From: Thiomicrorhabdus immobilis | GTDB taxonomy: Bacteria; Pseudomonadota; Gammaproteobacteria; Thiomicrospirales; Thiomicrospiraceae | NCBI RefSeq assembly: GCF_021654855.1 | Contig: NZ_AP024202.1 | Location: 2,046,001 to 2,110,000 of the forward strand | Reading direction: 5' to 3' | Length of the DNA stretch: 64,000 nucleotides | Part shown: piece after piece, positions 35,867 through 45,751 of the stretch | Layout: each line of letters starts with the position of its first letter | Numbering within the stretch: the stretch's first letter is position 1 | Position numbers and translations under genes: made by a program | The notes under the pieces: generated by a model | Told to the model about the DNA's origin: nothing | The model's database searches: none | Seen by the model: only the letters and a program-made list of their open reading frames with translations

Positions 35867-35979
35867 CCGTAGTCTATGGTCGTTAGTCACTAGCAGGACT
35901 TTCGACCAAAGACACACTACTGACGACTCTCTTCATTATTCAACATTAAACAATGTTGATATTAAATGCCAACTATCGA

Positions 35980-36597
35980 CTATTGACCATCTTCAGATTT
36001 GACTTTGATCAAACTCTCTTCACCGTTCAATAAACGCTGGATATTGCCTCGGTGACGCCAAAACAGAATCAAGGTCATCAGCGCAGTCACCCATACCCAA
36101 TCCATCTGAGCGGATAAAAACCAAATGTAAATCGGCGCTAAAATTGTGGCTATCAAAGCAGATAAAGAAGAGATCTTCAATACCTTGGCCACAAACAACC
36201 AAGTTCCCGCCACGGCCAAACCAATAGGCAAAGACAAACCAAACATCACACCCAACATGGTCGCCACCCCTTTTCCACCTTTAAAGCCAAAGAAAAGTGG
36301 ATACAAATGACCAATAAATGCCGCAAAACCAACCAACACGACCACCAACGGTGAAAAACCTAAAACTTGCGCAACCGCAACCGGAACCAAGCCCTTTAAC
36401 ATATCGCCAAACAGGGTGATTGCTGCCGCTTTCTTACCTTTCTCACCCCCGATACGTAATACATTGGTCGCACCTGGATTCCCCGAACCGCCTTCACGAG
36501 GATCTGGCAAGCCCATTAAGCGACAAACGATAATTGCCGTAGAAACCGAACCCAACAAATAAGCCCCAACAATCATTAATATGGCTTGTAATTCCAT
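35980..36597 (-). CDS. plsY: Acyl-phosphate:glycerol-3-phosphate acyltransferase
   Basis: A 205-aa inner-membrane enzyme that acylates glycerol-3-phosphate from acyl-phosphate, the first step of phospholipid synthesis. The three catalytic loops are visible: GSVSTAI with DPREGGSGNPGATNVLR (about residues 33-49), GHLYPLFFGFKGGKGVATM (about 96-114) and the C-terminal FWRHRGNIQRLLNGEE. About five hydrophobic helices separate them. The gap to tsaD (113 bp) holds a small hairpin, CAACATT/AATGTTG near 35941-35958. Confidence 0.96.
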   Translation of the reverse strand: MELQAILMIVGAYLLGSVSTAIIVCRLMGLPDPREGGSGNPGATNVLRIGGEKGKKAAAITLFGDMLKGLVPVAVAQVLGFSPLVVVLVGFAAFIGHLYPLFFGFKGGKGVATMLGVMFGLSLPIGLAVAGTWLFVAKVLKISSLSALIATILAPIYIWFLSAQMDWVWVTALMTLILFWRHRGNIQRLLNGEESLIKVKSEDGQ

Positions 36598-36610
36598 CTA
36601 CTTTCCTTCT

Positions 36611-36622
36611 ACCAGGCCTGGT
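36611..36622. repeat. ACCAGGCCTGGT palindrome between plsY and folB
   Basis: Perfect copy in a divergent gap, 14 bp upstream of the plsY start; T before and A after extend it to 14 bp. It falls where the plsY 5' leader or ribosome binding site would lie. Confidence 0.9.
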
Positions 36623-36734
36623 AAGTTTACAGTTTAAATAATTGCATGATTTTACAAGAAGTAGATAATAAGCGTTAACTTAATCAACCCATATCAGCGA
36701 TTAAACCCTGACATTCCCCACTAGGAACGACCAT

Positions 36735-37121
36735 ATGAGCCACACTCCATCCACCCAACCAATGGACACCGTATTTATTGAAGGCTTAAAAACCCAAGCG
36801 ATTATTGGAATCTATGACTGGGAAAGAGAAAACCGCCAGCCCCTTATTTTTGATATCGATATGGACTTACCGATTGCACAAGCGGCAAAAAGTGACGATA
36901 TTAACGATACCGTCGATTACAAACAGGTCTCCGATGAAGTGATTGCTATAGTAGAACAAAGCCGCCATGAGTTACTAGAGACGCTTTGTGAAGAAATTTG
37001 CCAACATATCTTAAAAAACCACCTGGCGGTGCAGATGGTTCGTTTAAAGGTAAGCAAACCGCAAGCGGTTGCAGAAACCGATACGGTTGGTTTAAAGATT
37101 ACCCGTCACCGAGTCCTCTGA
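36735..37121 (+). CDS. folB: Dihydroneopterin aldolase
   Basis: Folate-pathway aldolase converting 7,8-dihydroneopterin to 6-hydroxymethyl-dihydropterin; 128 aa. The family start DTVFIEGLKTQAIIGIYDWE, the DTVDYKQVSDEVI segment (about residues 60-72), LLETLCEEIC with the conserved Glu, and the catalytic-lysine block VRLKVSKPQA are all visible. AGGA at 36723-36726 lies 8 nt before the ATG. It is convergent with the FliG-like pair. Confidence 0.95.
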   Translation: MSHTPSTQPMDTVFIEGLKTQAIIGIYDWERENRQPLIFDIDMDLPIAQAAKSDDINDTVDYKQVSDEVIAIVEQSRHELLETLCEEICQHILKNHLAVQMVRLKVSKPQAVAETDTVGLKITRHRVL

Positions 37122-37135
37122 AGCTCTCAGGTAAA

Positions 37136-37600
37136 TCACCTCATAGATTCAAGCAATTCTTTTTGTTCTTGAGCTGCACTTTTTATCAAAGGTACGAGTT
37201 GTTCCATATGTAAACACGCATTGTGTTCGGTGATTTTATCCATCGCCTCATAGTCCTCTTCAAACTGTCGGCGATTCTGCTTGGATAAATTTTTGACGAT
37301 TTTTTGATAAAGTCCGTCACCCTCCGCCATACGAACAATCGTCACCAACTGTTCAGGCGTCACTTTAGGGGCAAACTTTTGTACGATGCGATCATCGACA
37401 CCGGTCATTTTGGAGGCTAAAACCCGGTAGGCCACTAATTTACGCTTAAGGTTTTCATCATCCGCAGAGCTGTTTTGGTTTAAACGTTGATCCACGACTT
37501 GCTGCAAGGCACTGATTACATCTACAGGTAAAGTAAATGTAACCGGACCAATTTCCAACAGATATTCACCGGTATGATTTCGACTTGCTGAAATTTCCAT
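37136..37600 (-). CDS. FliG C-terminal-domain-like small protein (second of tandem pair)
   Basis: A 154-aa soluble protein. After a short N-terminal beta-rich part (TGEYLLEIGPVTFTLPVDVI), residues 70-150 follow the FliG C-domain pattern: DDRIVQKFAPKVTPEQLVTI, then YQKIVKNLSKQNRRQFEEDY and EQLVPLIKSAAQEQKELL. The ATG at 37600 has AAGGT upstream and follows the preceding gene by 16 bp; the longer open frame to 37675 overlaps that gene and is rejected. The neighbour is a same-length paralogue. No flagellar genes are near; the function is unknown. Confidence 0.65.
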   Translation of the reverse strand: MEISASRNHTGEYLLEIGPVTFTLPVDVISALQQVVDQRLNQNSSADDENLKRKLVAYRVLASKMTGVDDRIVQKFAPKVTPEQLVTIVRMAEGDGLYQKIVKNLSKQNRRQFEEDYEAMDKITEHNACLHMEQLVPLIKSAAQEQKELLESMR

Positions 37601-37616
37601 AACTCTACCTTTAGCC

Positions 37617-38081
37617 CTAAATATAACGCGTTTGTTCAGAAGTGAATTCAATCTGCCCAAGCGATTCCAGTTCAAAAATTTTCTCTACGATTCTTCTAAT
37701 GGCCTGTTTGGCCAACGAATCTACCGGAATCTTTGCGGTAACCAAATCCGCTTCCAACTGTTTGGATAAGATTCCACCGATATTAGACATGATTGTTGTA
37801 TTTAGCTCATTATCTTCCGCCAACAACATCATGACCAACAGGTCTTTGGAATCCAAAACGCGTAGCAACTTTTGCAGATTGACGGATGAAAGCGACTTCA
37901 TACGCAAACCCAGCTTCACGTAGCTGTCCAAAGTGGAATGTTGAGCACCCGCTTCCAGCGCTAATAGATGCTCTAGAGTGATATTCAGCAAAGCAACCGA
38001 AAACTGGTCCATCTTCACCGCACCGCAACCAATATGCACCAGCCACTCATTTTCTTGTAACTTCTTTATTCCAACTTTCAT
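37617..38081 (-). CDS. FliG C-terminal-domain-like small protein (first of tandem pair)
   Basis: A 154-aa protein with the same layout as its downstream neighbour: an N-terminal strand-rich part (ENEWLVHIGCGAVKMDQFSV), then a FliG-C-like helical block, VNLQKLLRVLDSKDLLVMML, TTIMSNIGGILSKQLEADL and RRIVEKIFELESLGQIEF. The last segment closely matches the FliG ending that binds the motor/stator interface. FliG N and middle domains are absent. Tandem duplication with strong divergence is inferred. It may regulate a motor switch in trans or serve another assembly. Confidence 0.65.
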   Translation of the reverse strand: MKVGIKKLQENEWLVHIGCGAVKMDQFSVALLNITLEHLLALEAGAQHSTLDSYVKLGLRMKSLSSVNLQKLLRVLDSKDLLVMMLLAEDNELNTTIMSNIGGILSKQLEADLVTAKIPVDSLAKQAIRRIVEKIFELESLGQIEFTSEQTRYI

Positions 38082-38371
38082 TCCACTCTCACAAAATCCA
38101 GTAACTTTAGCGATTCTCTCTATCGGCTTGATTGCATAAAAACGACATAGTCAACAGCCACACATGCCATCAATCTTAAGCAAAAATTCTTCCAAAACCA
38201 ACCATAAATACACCCTATAAGCTTAATTTCGGCAAACCGCCAAGCGAAAAAAGCCCTAACAAAGCACCTATTAACGCCTTACTAAGGTCGTTTAAGTCGC
38301 CGACTTGGGTAGCCGACTTGGGCGCTTTAATGCATAATATCACATACTTCAACAAACTCATTTAGAACACC

Positions 38372-39592
38372 ATGAAATCAGTGAACAATCGAAATGCAAA
38401 CGGCAAAAACAGCGCTAAATCCTTACCTGAACCTAACGAAGAAGCCATTGCACATAGTAAAAAGCTCTCAGACAACATCAAGCGTTTTTTAAGCCGCCAT
38501 AAAAACCTACCATTCTCTAAGTTTATGGAGATGGCGCTCTATACCCCACAACTGGGTTACTATGCCGGAGGTTTACCTAAAATCGGTAAAAGTGGAGATT
38601 TCATTACCGCACCTGAAGTATCGAATATTTTTTCACGCTGTTTAGCCCGTCAAGCCGCTCAAGTGTTATCACAATTAGATGAAGCCAACATTGTCGAATT
38701 TGGTGCCGGCCAAGGCACGATGGCTAAAGACATATTGCTTGAACTTGAAAACCTACAACAGCCGTTGCACCGCTACTATATTGTAGAAATCAGTGCCGAT
38801 TTACGGCAGCGTCAAAAGCAAACCTTTGAACAACACCTACCTGCAGAAATCGTTAAAAAGGTTGTTTGGCTAGACAAGTTACCTAGCACACCTATTTCTG
38901 CCGTGGTTTTAGCCAATGAAGTATTGGATGCCATGCCTTTTGAACGGCTCCGTATTGAACCTGAACGCGCTTTACAAGGCTATGTGGTGTTCAATGAAAA
39001 GACCCAACAATTCGACTGGGACTTTCAAACCATCACCGATGCCAAGCTCCAAAAGTTCGCCAACCAGTTAATTAAGCACATCGGCAAAGTCTCAGATTTA
39101 GGTTATGAAACCGAAATAAACCTAAACTTAAAACCATGGCTGAAGAGCTTAAACGACATTCTGGCAGAGGGTGCGGTATTCTTGATTGATTACGGCTACA
39201 GCCGTCACGAATATTATCAACCGGCAAGGGTCATGGGTACACTTCGCTGCCATTACCAACATCGCGCGCATAACAATCCATTTTTCTATCCCGGTTTACA
39301 GGACATCACCGCGCATGTTGATTTTACCGCGGTGGCTGAAGACGCCTTTGATAGCGGATTTAAAATCGCCGGTTTTACCACTCAGGCGCATTTTTTGATG
39401 GGCAGCGGCTTACTGGAAATGTCCGCTGATCTGGATGCCGATATCACCGAGCAGATACAGATTGCCCAACAAATCAAAACCCTCACCTTACCGGATGAGA
39501 TGGGCGAAACCTTTAAGGCCATTGCTTTGACTAAAAACTTTAACCAACCTTTAATCGGGTTCAATGTTAGAGATTTACGCCATCAGCTTTAA
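38372..39592 (+). CDS. MidA/NDUFAF7-family SAM-dependent methyltransferase
   Basis: A 406-aa class I methyltransferase of the DUF185/MidA family, whose mitochondrial member NDUFAF7 methylates an arginine of complex I. Visible are GDFITAPEVSNIFSRCLARQ (about residues 71-90), the AdoMet motif NIVEFGAGQGTMAKDIL, VVLANEVLDAMPFERLR and FLIDYGYSRHEYYQPAR with GTLRCHYQHRAHNNPF. The bacterial substrate is not established. The 290-bp gap upstream holds two direct copies of GCCGACTTGGG near 38300-38325. uppP follows after 71 bp. Confidence 0.88.
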   Translation: MKSVNNRNANGKNSAKSLPEPNEEAIAHSKKLSDNIKRFLSRHKNLPFSKFMEMALYTPQLGYYAGGLPKIGKSGDFITAPEVSNIFSRCLARQAAQVLSQLDEANIVEFGAGQGTMAKDILLELENLQQPLHRYYIVEISADLRQRQKQTFEQHLPAEIVKKVVWLDKLPSTPISAVVLANEVLDAMPFERLRIEPERALQGYVVFNEKTQQFDWDFQTITDAKLQKFANQLIKHIGKVSDLGYETEINLNLKPWLKSLNDILAEGAVFLIDYGYSRHEYYQPARVMGTLRCHYQHRAHNNPFFYPGLQDITAHVDFTAVAEDAFDSGFKIAGFTTQAHFLMGSGLLEMSADLDADITEQIQIAQQIKTLTLPDEMGETFKAIALTKNFNQPLIGFNVRDLRHQL

Positions 39593-39663
39593 CGAAAGAC
39601 TTAGAATCAAATCAAACAAAAAAATTTTAAAACACTTATTAACCATCACTATCAGGACTGACC

Positions 39664-40431
39664 ATGGATATTTTTCAAGCCGCCATTTTAGGTATTATTG
39701 AAGGGCTTACCGAGTTTCTACCGATCTCATCAACCGGACACTTAATTGTTGTGAGTGAGTGGTTAGGACTGAAACAAACCGATCAGAACATGGCGTTTGA
39801 AGTGATTATTCAAGTCGCAGCGATTTTGGCCATATTTTCGCATTACAGCTCAAAATTCAGCTTAGAACATATCCGGCTGTGGATTAATGTCTTGATTGCC
39901 TTTTTGCCGATTGCGGCGATAGGATTTCTATTTCACAATCAAATCAAAGAATTCTTTACTCTAACTGTCGTGGCGTGGATGTTCATTCTTGGCGGCCTGG
40001 TATTTTTGGTCATGGAAAAACTCTACAATGAAGGCACTCACCGCACTCGTGACATTGACGATTTAAGCATCACCCAGGCCTTTTGGATTGGGATTATACA
40101 AATGTTCGCCTTGATTCCAGGAACCAGCCGAGCAGGCGCATCGATTGTCGGTGGTGTGATGATGGGGCTAGATAGAAAAACCTCGGCTGAATTCTCTTTC
40201 CTATTGGCCCTACCGGTTCTCGCGGCCGCCTCGGGTTTGGATTTACTAAAAAACTATTCCGAATTTGCCAATAGCTCTTGGCTTCCGCTCATTGTTGGCT
40301 TTATTATGGCTTACATTGTTGCTTACTTAACCATGAGCCTATTCCTGCGATTTTTAGATAGATTCACTTTTAACGCCTTTGGTATTTATCGCATTATTTT
40401 TGGAATTGTTTTACTGGTTTGGTTTGTTTAA
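39664..40431 (+). CDS. uppP: Undecaprenyl-diphosphatase
   Basis: Polytopic membrane phosphatase (BacA) that recycles undecaprenyl pyrophosphate for cell-wall synthesis; 255 aa. The two diagnostic motifs are [17 protein letters not shown] (about residues 13-29) and [19 protein letters not shown] (about 150-168). AGGA at 39653-39656 is well spaced. It lies between a methyltransferase gene and nnrD/nnrE on the same strand. Confidence 0.96.
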   Translation: MDIFQAAILGIIEGLTEFLPISSTGHLIVVSEWLGLKQTDQNMAFEVIIQVAAILAIFSHYSSKFSLEHIRLWINVLIAFLPIAAIGFLFHNQIKEFFTLTVVAWMFILGGLVFLVMEKLYNEGTHRTRDIDDLSITQAFWIGIIQMFALIPGTSRAGASIVGGVMMGLDRKTSAEFSFLLALPVLAAASGLDLLKNYSEFANSSWLPLIVGFIMAYIVAYLTMSLFLRFLDRFTFNAFGIYRIIFGIVLLVWFV

Positions 40432-40486
40432 CACTCACGTCGATCTTTAATCAGCCCCCATATCGTTTAAAGAAAAAGGTAACCAT

Positions 40487-41971
40487 ATGAAACTCTACAG
40501 TGCCCAAAGTTCTCAAGCGATAGACCGAAACGCCATACAGAACCTTGGCATACCTGGCATCTTACTGATGAAACGAGCCGGTTTCTTTGCGTTTGACGTT
40601 TTACAAGACACTTGGCCAGAGAGCAAACTCATTCACGTTATCTGTGGAACCGGCAACAATGGTGGTGATGGTTTCATCATCGCTCAATATGCCTACCTGG
40701 CAGGTTTTAAAGTGCAAGTCAGCCTGATTGGTAATGAACAAAAAATCCACGGCGATGCTGCCATCGCCCTGCAAGAGCTCAAACAGCTTGGCATCACTCC
40801 AAGCCGCTTCTCAAAAACCGATATCCAGCAGAGTGACCTCATTGTCGATGCGATTTTTGGTACCGGTTTGAATCAACCTGTTAGTGGTGAGATCGCCCAA
40901 ATCATTGAACAGATCAATCAAGCCGAAAAACCCGTTTTGGCGGTGGATATACCCAGTGGACTCGATGCCAACACCGGACAGATCTTAGGTATTGCCGTGC
41001 ATGCTCAAGTCACCTGCAGTTTTATCACTCAAAAATTCGGCTTTTATACTTTCCAAGGGCCAGAAGTGTGCGGAAAAATTCATTTCAGTTCGCTATTTAT
41101 TCCCAAAGAACTCTACAAATCAGAAACGCCACTGGCCAAAAACCACCCACTTAAACATTGGTTAAACAAACTCCCCCTCCGACTCGCCACTCATCATAAA
41201 GGGGTTTCTGGCACCGTCTGCCTAGTAGGTGGCAATAAGACCATGATGGGAGCGATACAACTAGCAGGCCTGGCAAGTTTAAAAACCGGAGCAGGCCTGG
41301 TTAAAATCATCACCCATACAGAGCATGGCATCGCCATCACCCAAGCGATTCCGGAAGTCATGTGTTACCCAACTGAAGAACTGTTGAATCAAGCAGGCCT
41401 GGCCAATGTGATTGGCATCGGCCCAGGTTTGGGGCTTGATAGCTGGGGAAAAGAACTGTTTTCACAAGCGATGGATTTGCCGCTTGATAAGGTGATTGAT
41501 GCCGACGCCTTAAAACACCTTGCCGCCTTAACAAAAGAACAAGAGATGCCGCAGAACAACTGGGTACTCACTCCACATCCTGGTGAAGCCGCCCAGCTAC
41601 TTGAAACCGATACCGCCAGCATTCAAAAAGACCGCATTGGCGCCATCAAAAAACTGCAGCAAAAATATGGTGGTGTGATTGTACTTAAAGGCAATGGCAC
41701 CCTTATTTATGATGGAAACAATATGGAAATCTGTTTGGCGGGTAATCCGGGCATGGCGGTTGGTGGCATGGGGGATATATTGACCGGAACCATTGCCACC
41801 TTTATTGCGCAAGGCTTATCGCTGTGGAACGCGGCCTGTTTGGGGGTTTCGTTGCATGCACATGCGGGCGACGTATTAGCCAATCAAAGCGGACAACCCG
41901 GGATTTTGCCATCGGAAGTGGCACATGTAATGAGCCAGTTGTTGAGCTATAGCGATAGCCCAACATCTTAA
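40487..41971 (+). CDS. nnr: Bifunctional NAD(P)H-hydrate epimerase / ADP-dependent dehydratase
   Basis: YjeF-type fusion that repairs hydrated NADH and NADPH; 494 aa. The N-terminal epimerase has VICGTGNNGGDGFIIAQYAY and DAIFGTGLNQP with VDIPSGLDANTG (about residues 1-215). The C-terminal ribokinase-like dehydratase has VCLVGGNKTMMGAIQLAGLA, IGPGLGLDSWG, VIDADALKHL and the closing NPGMAVGGMGDILTGTIATF. Three near-copies of the palindrome fall inside it (41263, 41290, 41392), read as LAGLA, GAGLV and QAGLA. It converges on the N-ATPase operon. Confidence 0.96.
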   Translation: MKLYSAQSSQAIDRNAIQNLGIPGILLMKRAGFFAFDVLQDTWPESKLIHVICGTGNNGGDGFIIAQYAYLAGFKVQVSLIGNEQKIHGDAAIALQELKQLGITPSRFSKTDIQQSDLIVDAIFGTGLNQPVSGEIAQIIEQINQAEKPVLAVDIPSGLDANTGQILGIAVHAQVTCSFITQKFGFYTFQGPEVCGKIHFSSLFIPKELYKSETPLAKNHPLKHWLNKLPLRLATHHKGVSGTVCLVGGNKTMMGAIQLAGLASLKTGAGLVKIITHTEHGIAITQAIPEVMCYPTEELLNQAGLANVIGIGPGLGLDSWGKELFSQAMDLPLDKVIDADALKHLAALTKEQEMPQNNWVLTPHPGEAAQLLETDTASIQKDRIGAIKKLQQKYGGVIVLKGNGTLIYDGNNMEICLAGNPGMAVGGMGDILTGTIATFIAQGLSLWNAACLGVSLHAHAGDVLANQSGQPGILPSEVAHVMSQLLSYSDSPTS

Positions 41972-42041
41972 GCCGACACCCTAACCGCATAGTTATTTTA
42001 ACCATAACCATTAGCATCCAAACCTTGCCACTTCAAGTCCA

Positions 42042-42965
42042 TTAAGCACTTGACTGGTTTAACAGGATGATTTCTATCTCTTCAATAATCTCTTCTTGAC
42101 GTAAGGCATTGCTTTTAATCAGCAGCTCTTCGTTTTTTTTATCGAGATGACGAGTGGCGTTTTCTAAATGCTGGATGCGTGATTGGTTCTCGGCCATCAA
42201 CGAACTGGTCAGGATACGTTGTATACTCTGCGCGACAAATTGCTCGGTGAGTTCAAGGTAAAAATCGACGGGATTTAGGTTGAGTATCGGCTGTTGTGTG
42301 GCTCGACCTTTTGAACTTGTGATTGCACTGGAATCTGGCTGCTCCACCAATCCCTTAAAGGGGGGCAAAAGTGGCTCGGTGATTATGCGTTGTTTGAGAG
42401 GCTCATGATAGATGGCGACCAATTCAACTGGTTGCGATCGCTCGTTTGCAGCTTCTAAGATGTTCGCAATCGACTCAACAACGTGCGCAATCTCTTCGGT
42501 CACATCGGCACCTTGCAAGTAGCGGACGGTTGAACTGAATCGGTCGGGTTCGGAAGATACAACACCACTTAAAAAAGTCTGTAACTTACCACCGATGGCG
42601 ATGACTTGTGGCTCACTGCTTGACTCACTTTCCAACTTAAGCGACTTCTCAGCGTACTGGTCAAATTGGGCTTGGAACGTCTGCCAGATCTGGCCGTTAA
42701 AATCACCACAAAAGCCGCGTTCTGAACCGATTAACAACACGACATTTAGAGCTGATTGAAGAGGTGTGACCGGCAACCCTTGTGGATAGGCATCCAAAAA
42801 GTCTTTGGCCATCTGATTGATATTTTCGGCAATCGCTTGTTGAGCCCTGATACGCCGTTCCAACTTATGGGTTTCCATATTCGCCAAGGTTTTCATGGAG
42901 TGCATAATGCTGCGGATATCTTGTAGCTTACTGCGATGCAACTCAAGATCGTGTCGAAACGCCAT
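42042..42965 (-). CDS. atpG: N-ATPase gamma subunit
   Basis: Central-stalk gamma subunit of the F-type ATPase; 307 aa. The N-terminal coiled coil contains [20 protein letters not shown], which replaces the usual gamma N-terminus. The central [20 protein letters not shown] matches the SDrGLCGgfN block of gamma, and a C-terminal helix with [20 protein letters not shown] packs in the barrel. The start overlaps the alpha gene by 23 bp. It is the last gene of the operon, the position expected for N-ATPases. Confidence 0.9.
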   Translation of the reverse strand: MAFRHDLELHRSKLQDIRSIMHSMKTLANMETHKLERRIRAQQAIAENINQMAKDFLDAYPQGLPVTPLQSALNVVLLIGSERGFCGDFNGQIWQTFQAQFDQYAEKSLKLESESSSEPQVIAIGGKLQTFLSGVVSSEPDRFSSTVRYLQGADVTEEIAHVVESIANILEAANERSQPVELVAIYHEPLKQRIITEPLLPPFKGLVEQPDSSAITSSKGRATQQPILNLNPVDFYLELTEQFVAQSIQRILTSSLMAENQSRIQHLENATRHLDKKNEELLIKSNALRQEEIIEEIEIILLNQSSA

Positions 42966-44553
42966 AATCGGCTTCCTCAGACGATAGGCTGGTGTTTGCC
43001 GTGCGGTCAGACCAATCCTTCAACCAGCCTGTTAAAGCGGTCAACCAATCGGCTCTTGGACTGTCTAAGGTTAAGGCACTCTTGACCACTTGCTCTTCGA
43101 ATTCATCTAAGATTGCCTCTAACGATTCTACCGGCTTGTTCAGTAATAAGTCGTCGTTAAAGGCGATAAGCCAAGCGAGATGAAATTCTATCGACTTGGG
43201 CGAAAGGTGTTTCTGTTTTAGCAGTTCACGCAACATACGACCACGATGAATGGTCTTTTCCATACTGCCCTCTAGGCGTGCGCCAAAACGGGTGAACACT
43301 TCCAACTCAAGGTATTGCAGGTAACCGAGTTTCATGCGCCCCGCCTCTTCTTTGATGCGCCCGTGCTGCGCTCGTCCACCAATTCGCGAGACAGATCGCC
43401 CGATGTCAATCGCCGGACGAAACCCCGATACGAACAGATCGCGGGTTAAATAGATTTGTCCATCGGTAATGGAAATCAAATTGGTTGGGATATAGGCGGC
43501 GATTTCACCTTGTTGGGTTTCAATAATTGGCAGAGCGGTCATACTGCCACCGCCATGAGCGGAGTTGAGCACCGTGGCTCTCTCTAACAACCGAGCATGC
43601 AGATAGAAGATGTCACCCGGATAGGCTTCACGGCCAGGCGGACGGCGCAACAATAACGACAATTCACGGTAAATTTTGGCGTGAGTTGAGAGGTCGTCAT
43701 ACACCACCAATACGTCTTTACCTTGCTCCATCCAATGCTCGGCAATGGTGCAACCGGCAAATGGCGCAAGGTACTGCAAACCAGGTAAAGCGCTTGCCTC
43801 GGCAGTCACAATCGTGGTGTAACTCAAAGCGTTATGTTTAGTGAGCAATTCAATGGTATTGAGTGCGGTGGAGCGTTTTTGCCCAATCAACACATACACG
43901 CAATAAACGTCTTTACCCTGTTGATTCAAAATGGTGTCCATGGCCAATGTGCTACGCCCCAAACCTTCATCACCGACAATTAACTGGCGCTGACCTTTAC
44001 CAATCGGCACCATAGTGTCGATGATTTTACTGCCGGTATAAAGTGGTTTATGTACCGCATCACGGGCGATAATCGGTGGAGACCTGTTTTCTAACGGGCG
44101 TTTGATGGAGGTGCTGGGTGTTGGCTTGCCATCCAGGGGCAAGCCAAGAGGATTCACGACCCGTCCGAGCAGAGTATCTCCCACCGGAACATCCAGCATT
44201 TTTTTAGTACGGTAGGCGCTATTACCGGCAGTAAGCGTGGGTTGCTCCAACAGTAAAATCACCCCGATTAGATTATCAGTGAGTTCAAACACAAAACCAT
44301 AACTTCCGTCTTCAAACAGAATGGTCTCGTCCATCATAGTGGTCGCCAAACCCCTTACCCAACAAATACCGTCACCCACCGAAACCACACTGCCGAGTTC
44401 TGAGAACAGTATATCCAATTGATAGTGAGTCAACCAATCGTCAATATGATTCAGCAAGTTGTGTGAACCACCAGCTGCCTGCTGATTTTGCACTGTTTTT
44501 GCGGTTTGTCCGGGTCGCTTGGTTTGCGGAACTTGAGTTTGATTTAACGTCAT
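42943..44553 (-). CDS. atpA: N-ATPase alpha subunit (variant Walker A)
   Basis: Alpha subunit of the F1 hexamer; 536 aa, slightly longer than usual. [20 protein letters not shown] marks the P-loop region, which in canonical alpha reads GDRQTGKT. Here the invariant Lys is Arg (GLGRST), so nucleotide binding at the non-catalytic site may be altered. [20 protein letters not shown] and [14 protein letters not shown] (arginine finger) are conserved. A non-homologous N-terminal stretch (about 1-30) contains Gln/Lys repeats. It is placed between b and gamma genes. Confidence 0.93.
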   Translation of the reverse strand: MTLNQTQVPQTKRPGQTAKTVQNQQAAGGSHNLLNHIDDWLTHYQLDILFSELGSVVSVGDGICWVRGLATTMMDETILFEDGSYGFVFELTDNLIGVILLLEQPTLTAGNSAYRTKKMLDVPVGDTLLGRVVNPLGLPLDGKPTPSTSIKRPLENRSPPIIARDAVHKPLYTGSKIIDTMVPIGKGQRQLIVGDEGLGRSTLAMDTILNQQGKDVYCVYVLIGQKRSTALNTIELLTKHNALSYTTIVTAEASALPGLQYLAPFAGCTIAEHWMEQGKDVLVVYDDLSTHAKIYRELSLLLRRPPGREAYPGDIFYLHARLLERATVLNSAHGGGSMTALPIIETQQGEIAAYIPTNLISITDGQIYLTRDLFVSGFRPAIDIGRSVSRIGGRAQHGRIKEEAGRMKLGYLQYLELEVFTRFGARLEGSMEKTIHRGRMLRELLKQKHLSPKSIEFHLAWLIAFNDDLLLNKPVESLEAILDEFEEQVVKSALTLDSPRADWLTALTGWLKDWSDRTANTSLSSEEADYGVSTRS

Positions 44554-44560
44554 CGCACGC

Positions 44561-45433
44561 TCACTGGGTTACCGATTTTGAATCAACCGCTTCGCTCGAT
44601 TCATTCGACTCATTCGAGTCTTCCAAATCATCGAATTGCGTCTCTGTCGGCGCGATATTAATCGCGCTTGCAAGCGTTAAATTGGTAAACCCGGACAGCT
44701 CATCTTGCAGATTAATCCCCAACGCCAAATCGCCCAAACAAATGCGCAGGCCTGCTAATAAAGACGGCTCTTCAACAAATGACCAATGTTCAGAGTCCTC
44801 ACAGATGGGGCTTAATGCTCTTTGCAATTGCTGTTGTTGCTCTGACGTCAAAGGGAAAGCACTCTGTACTTTAAGCGGGGTATTGGTTTGCAAGCTTTTT
44901 TCACAGGCTTGACGCAACGGTAACAAAACCGAGTCGACATCGGCTTGTTGCTGCATATGGGTCAACTGTGCAATAAACAGCTCGATCAGCTTGCCTTGCA
45001 TCTCCAAACAAGCGGCTCCCTTCAATAATTTTGCGGCAAACCGAGCCGCTTGTTGATGCGCTTGTTGTTGCGTACGCTTTAATAACTCGGCTTGTTCATG
45101 TTGCTGAATGACCTCGGCACGCTCTTGCGCTAAGGTTAAGTCGGCTTGCAACTTCTGCATTTTTTGCGCACGTTCAGTTTCGATCTCCTGCAAAAAGGCA
45201 TCTCGCAACCGTTGTTTGTCTTGCTCCCAAGCGTTTAAGCGGTTTTGATACGATTGTTGCAAGGCATTCGCATCCTCGTTGAGTTTTTCGGCTTTCAAAG
45301 TCGCCTGCTCAATCTTAAGACGACGTTTTTCTATCACCTCTAACACGGGACGATAGAAGAAGTGCTTCAACACCCACATCAAAACCAGGAAGTTGATAAT
45401 CTCTAAGATAAAAGTTGAGGTGTTAAATTCCAC
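44561..45433 (-). CDS. atpF: N-ATPase b subunit with C-terminal delta-like domain
   Basis: Peripheral-stalk subunit; 290 aa, much longer than ordinary b (about 156 aa). Residues 5-30 form the membrane anchor ([20 protein letters not shown]). Residues 30-150 are a charged, Gln-rich coiled coil. The C-terminal part contains [19 protein letters not shown] and [19 protein letters not shown], which resemble the C-terminal signature of the delta subunit (AtpH). No separate atpH exists in the operon, so a b-delta fusion is inferred. The extreme C-terminus is acidic and serine-rich. Confidence 0.85.
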   Translation of the reverse strand: MEFNTSTFILEIINFLVLMWVLKHFFYRPVLEVIEKRRLKIEQATLKAEKLNEDANALQQSYQNRLNAWEQDKQRLRDAFLQEIETERAQKMQKLQADLTLAQERAEVIQQHEQAELLKRTQQQAHQQAARFAAKLLKGAACLEMQGKLIELFIAQLTHMQQQADVDSVLLPLRQACEKSLQTNTPLKVQSAFPLTSEQQQQLQRALSPICEDSEHWSFVEEPSLLAGLRICLGDLALGINLQDELSGFTNLTLASAINIAPTETQFDDLEDSNESNESSEAVDSKSVTQ

Positions 45434-45481
45434 CGAAGTCTCTCCCTAGCGAAGACATCATAAAATACGTTATAGCGTTAT

Positions 45482-45751
<270 letters not shown>

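Noticed and set aside
37601-37675. Longer start for the FliG-like protein at 37136
   Set aside because: It would overlap the upstream gene by 59 bp. The ATG at 37600 has AAGGT at good spacing and gives a length equal to the paralogue.
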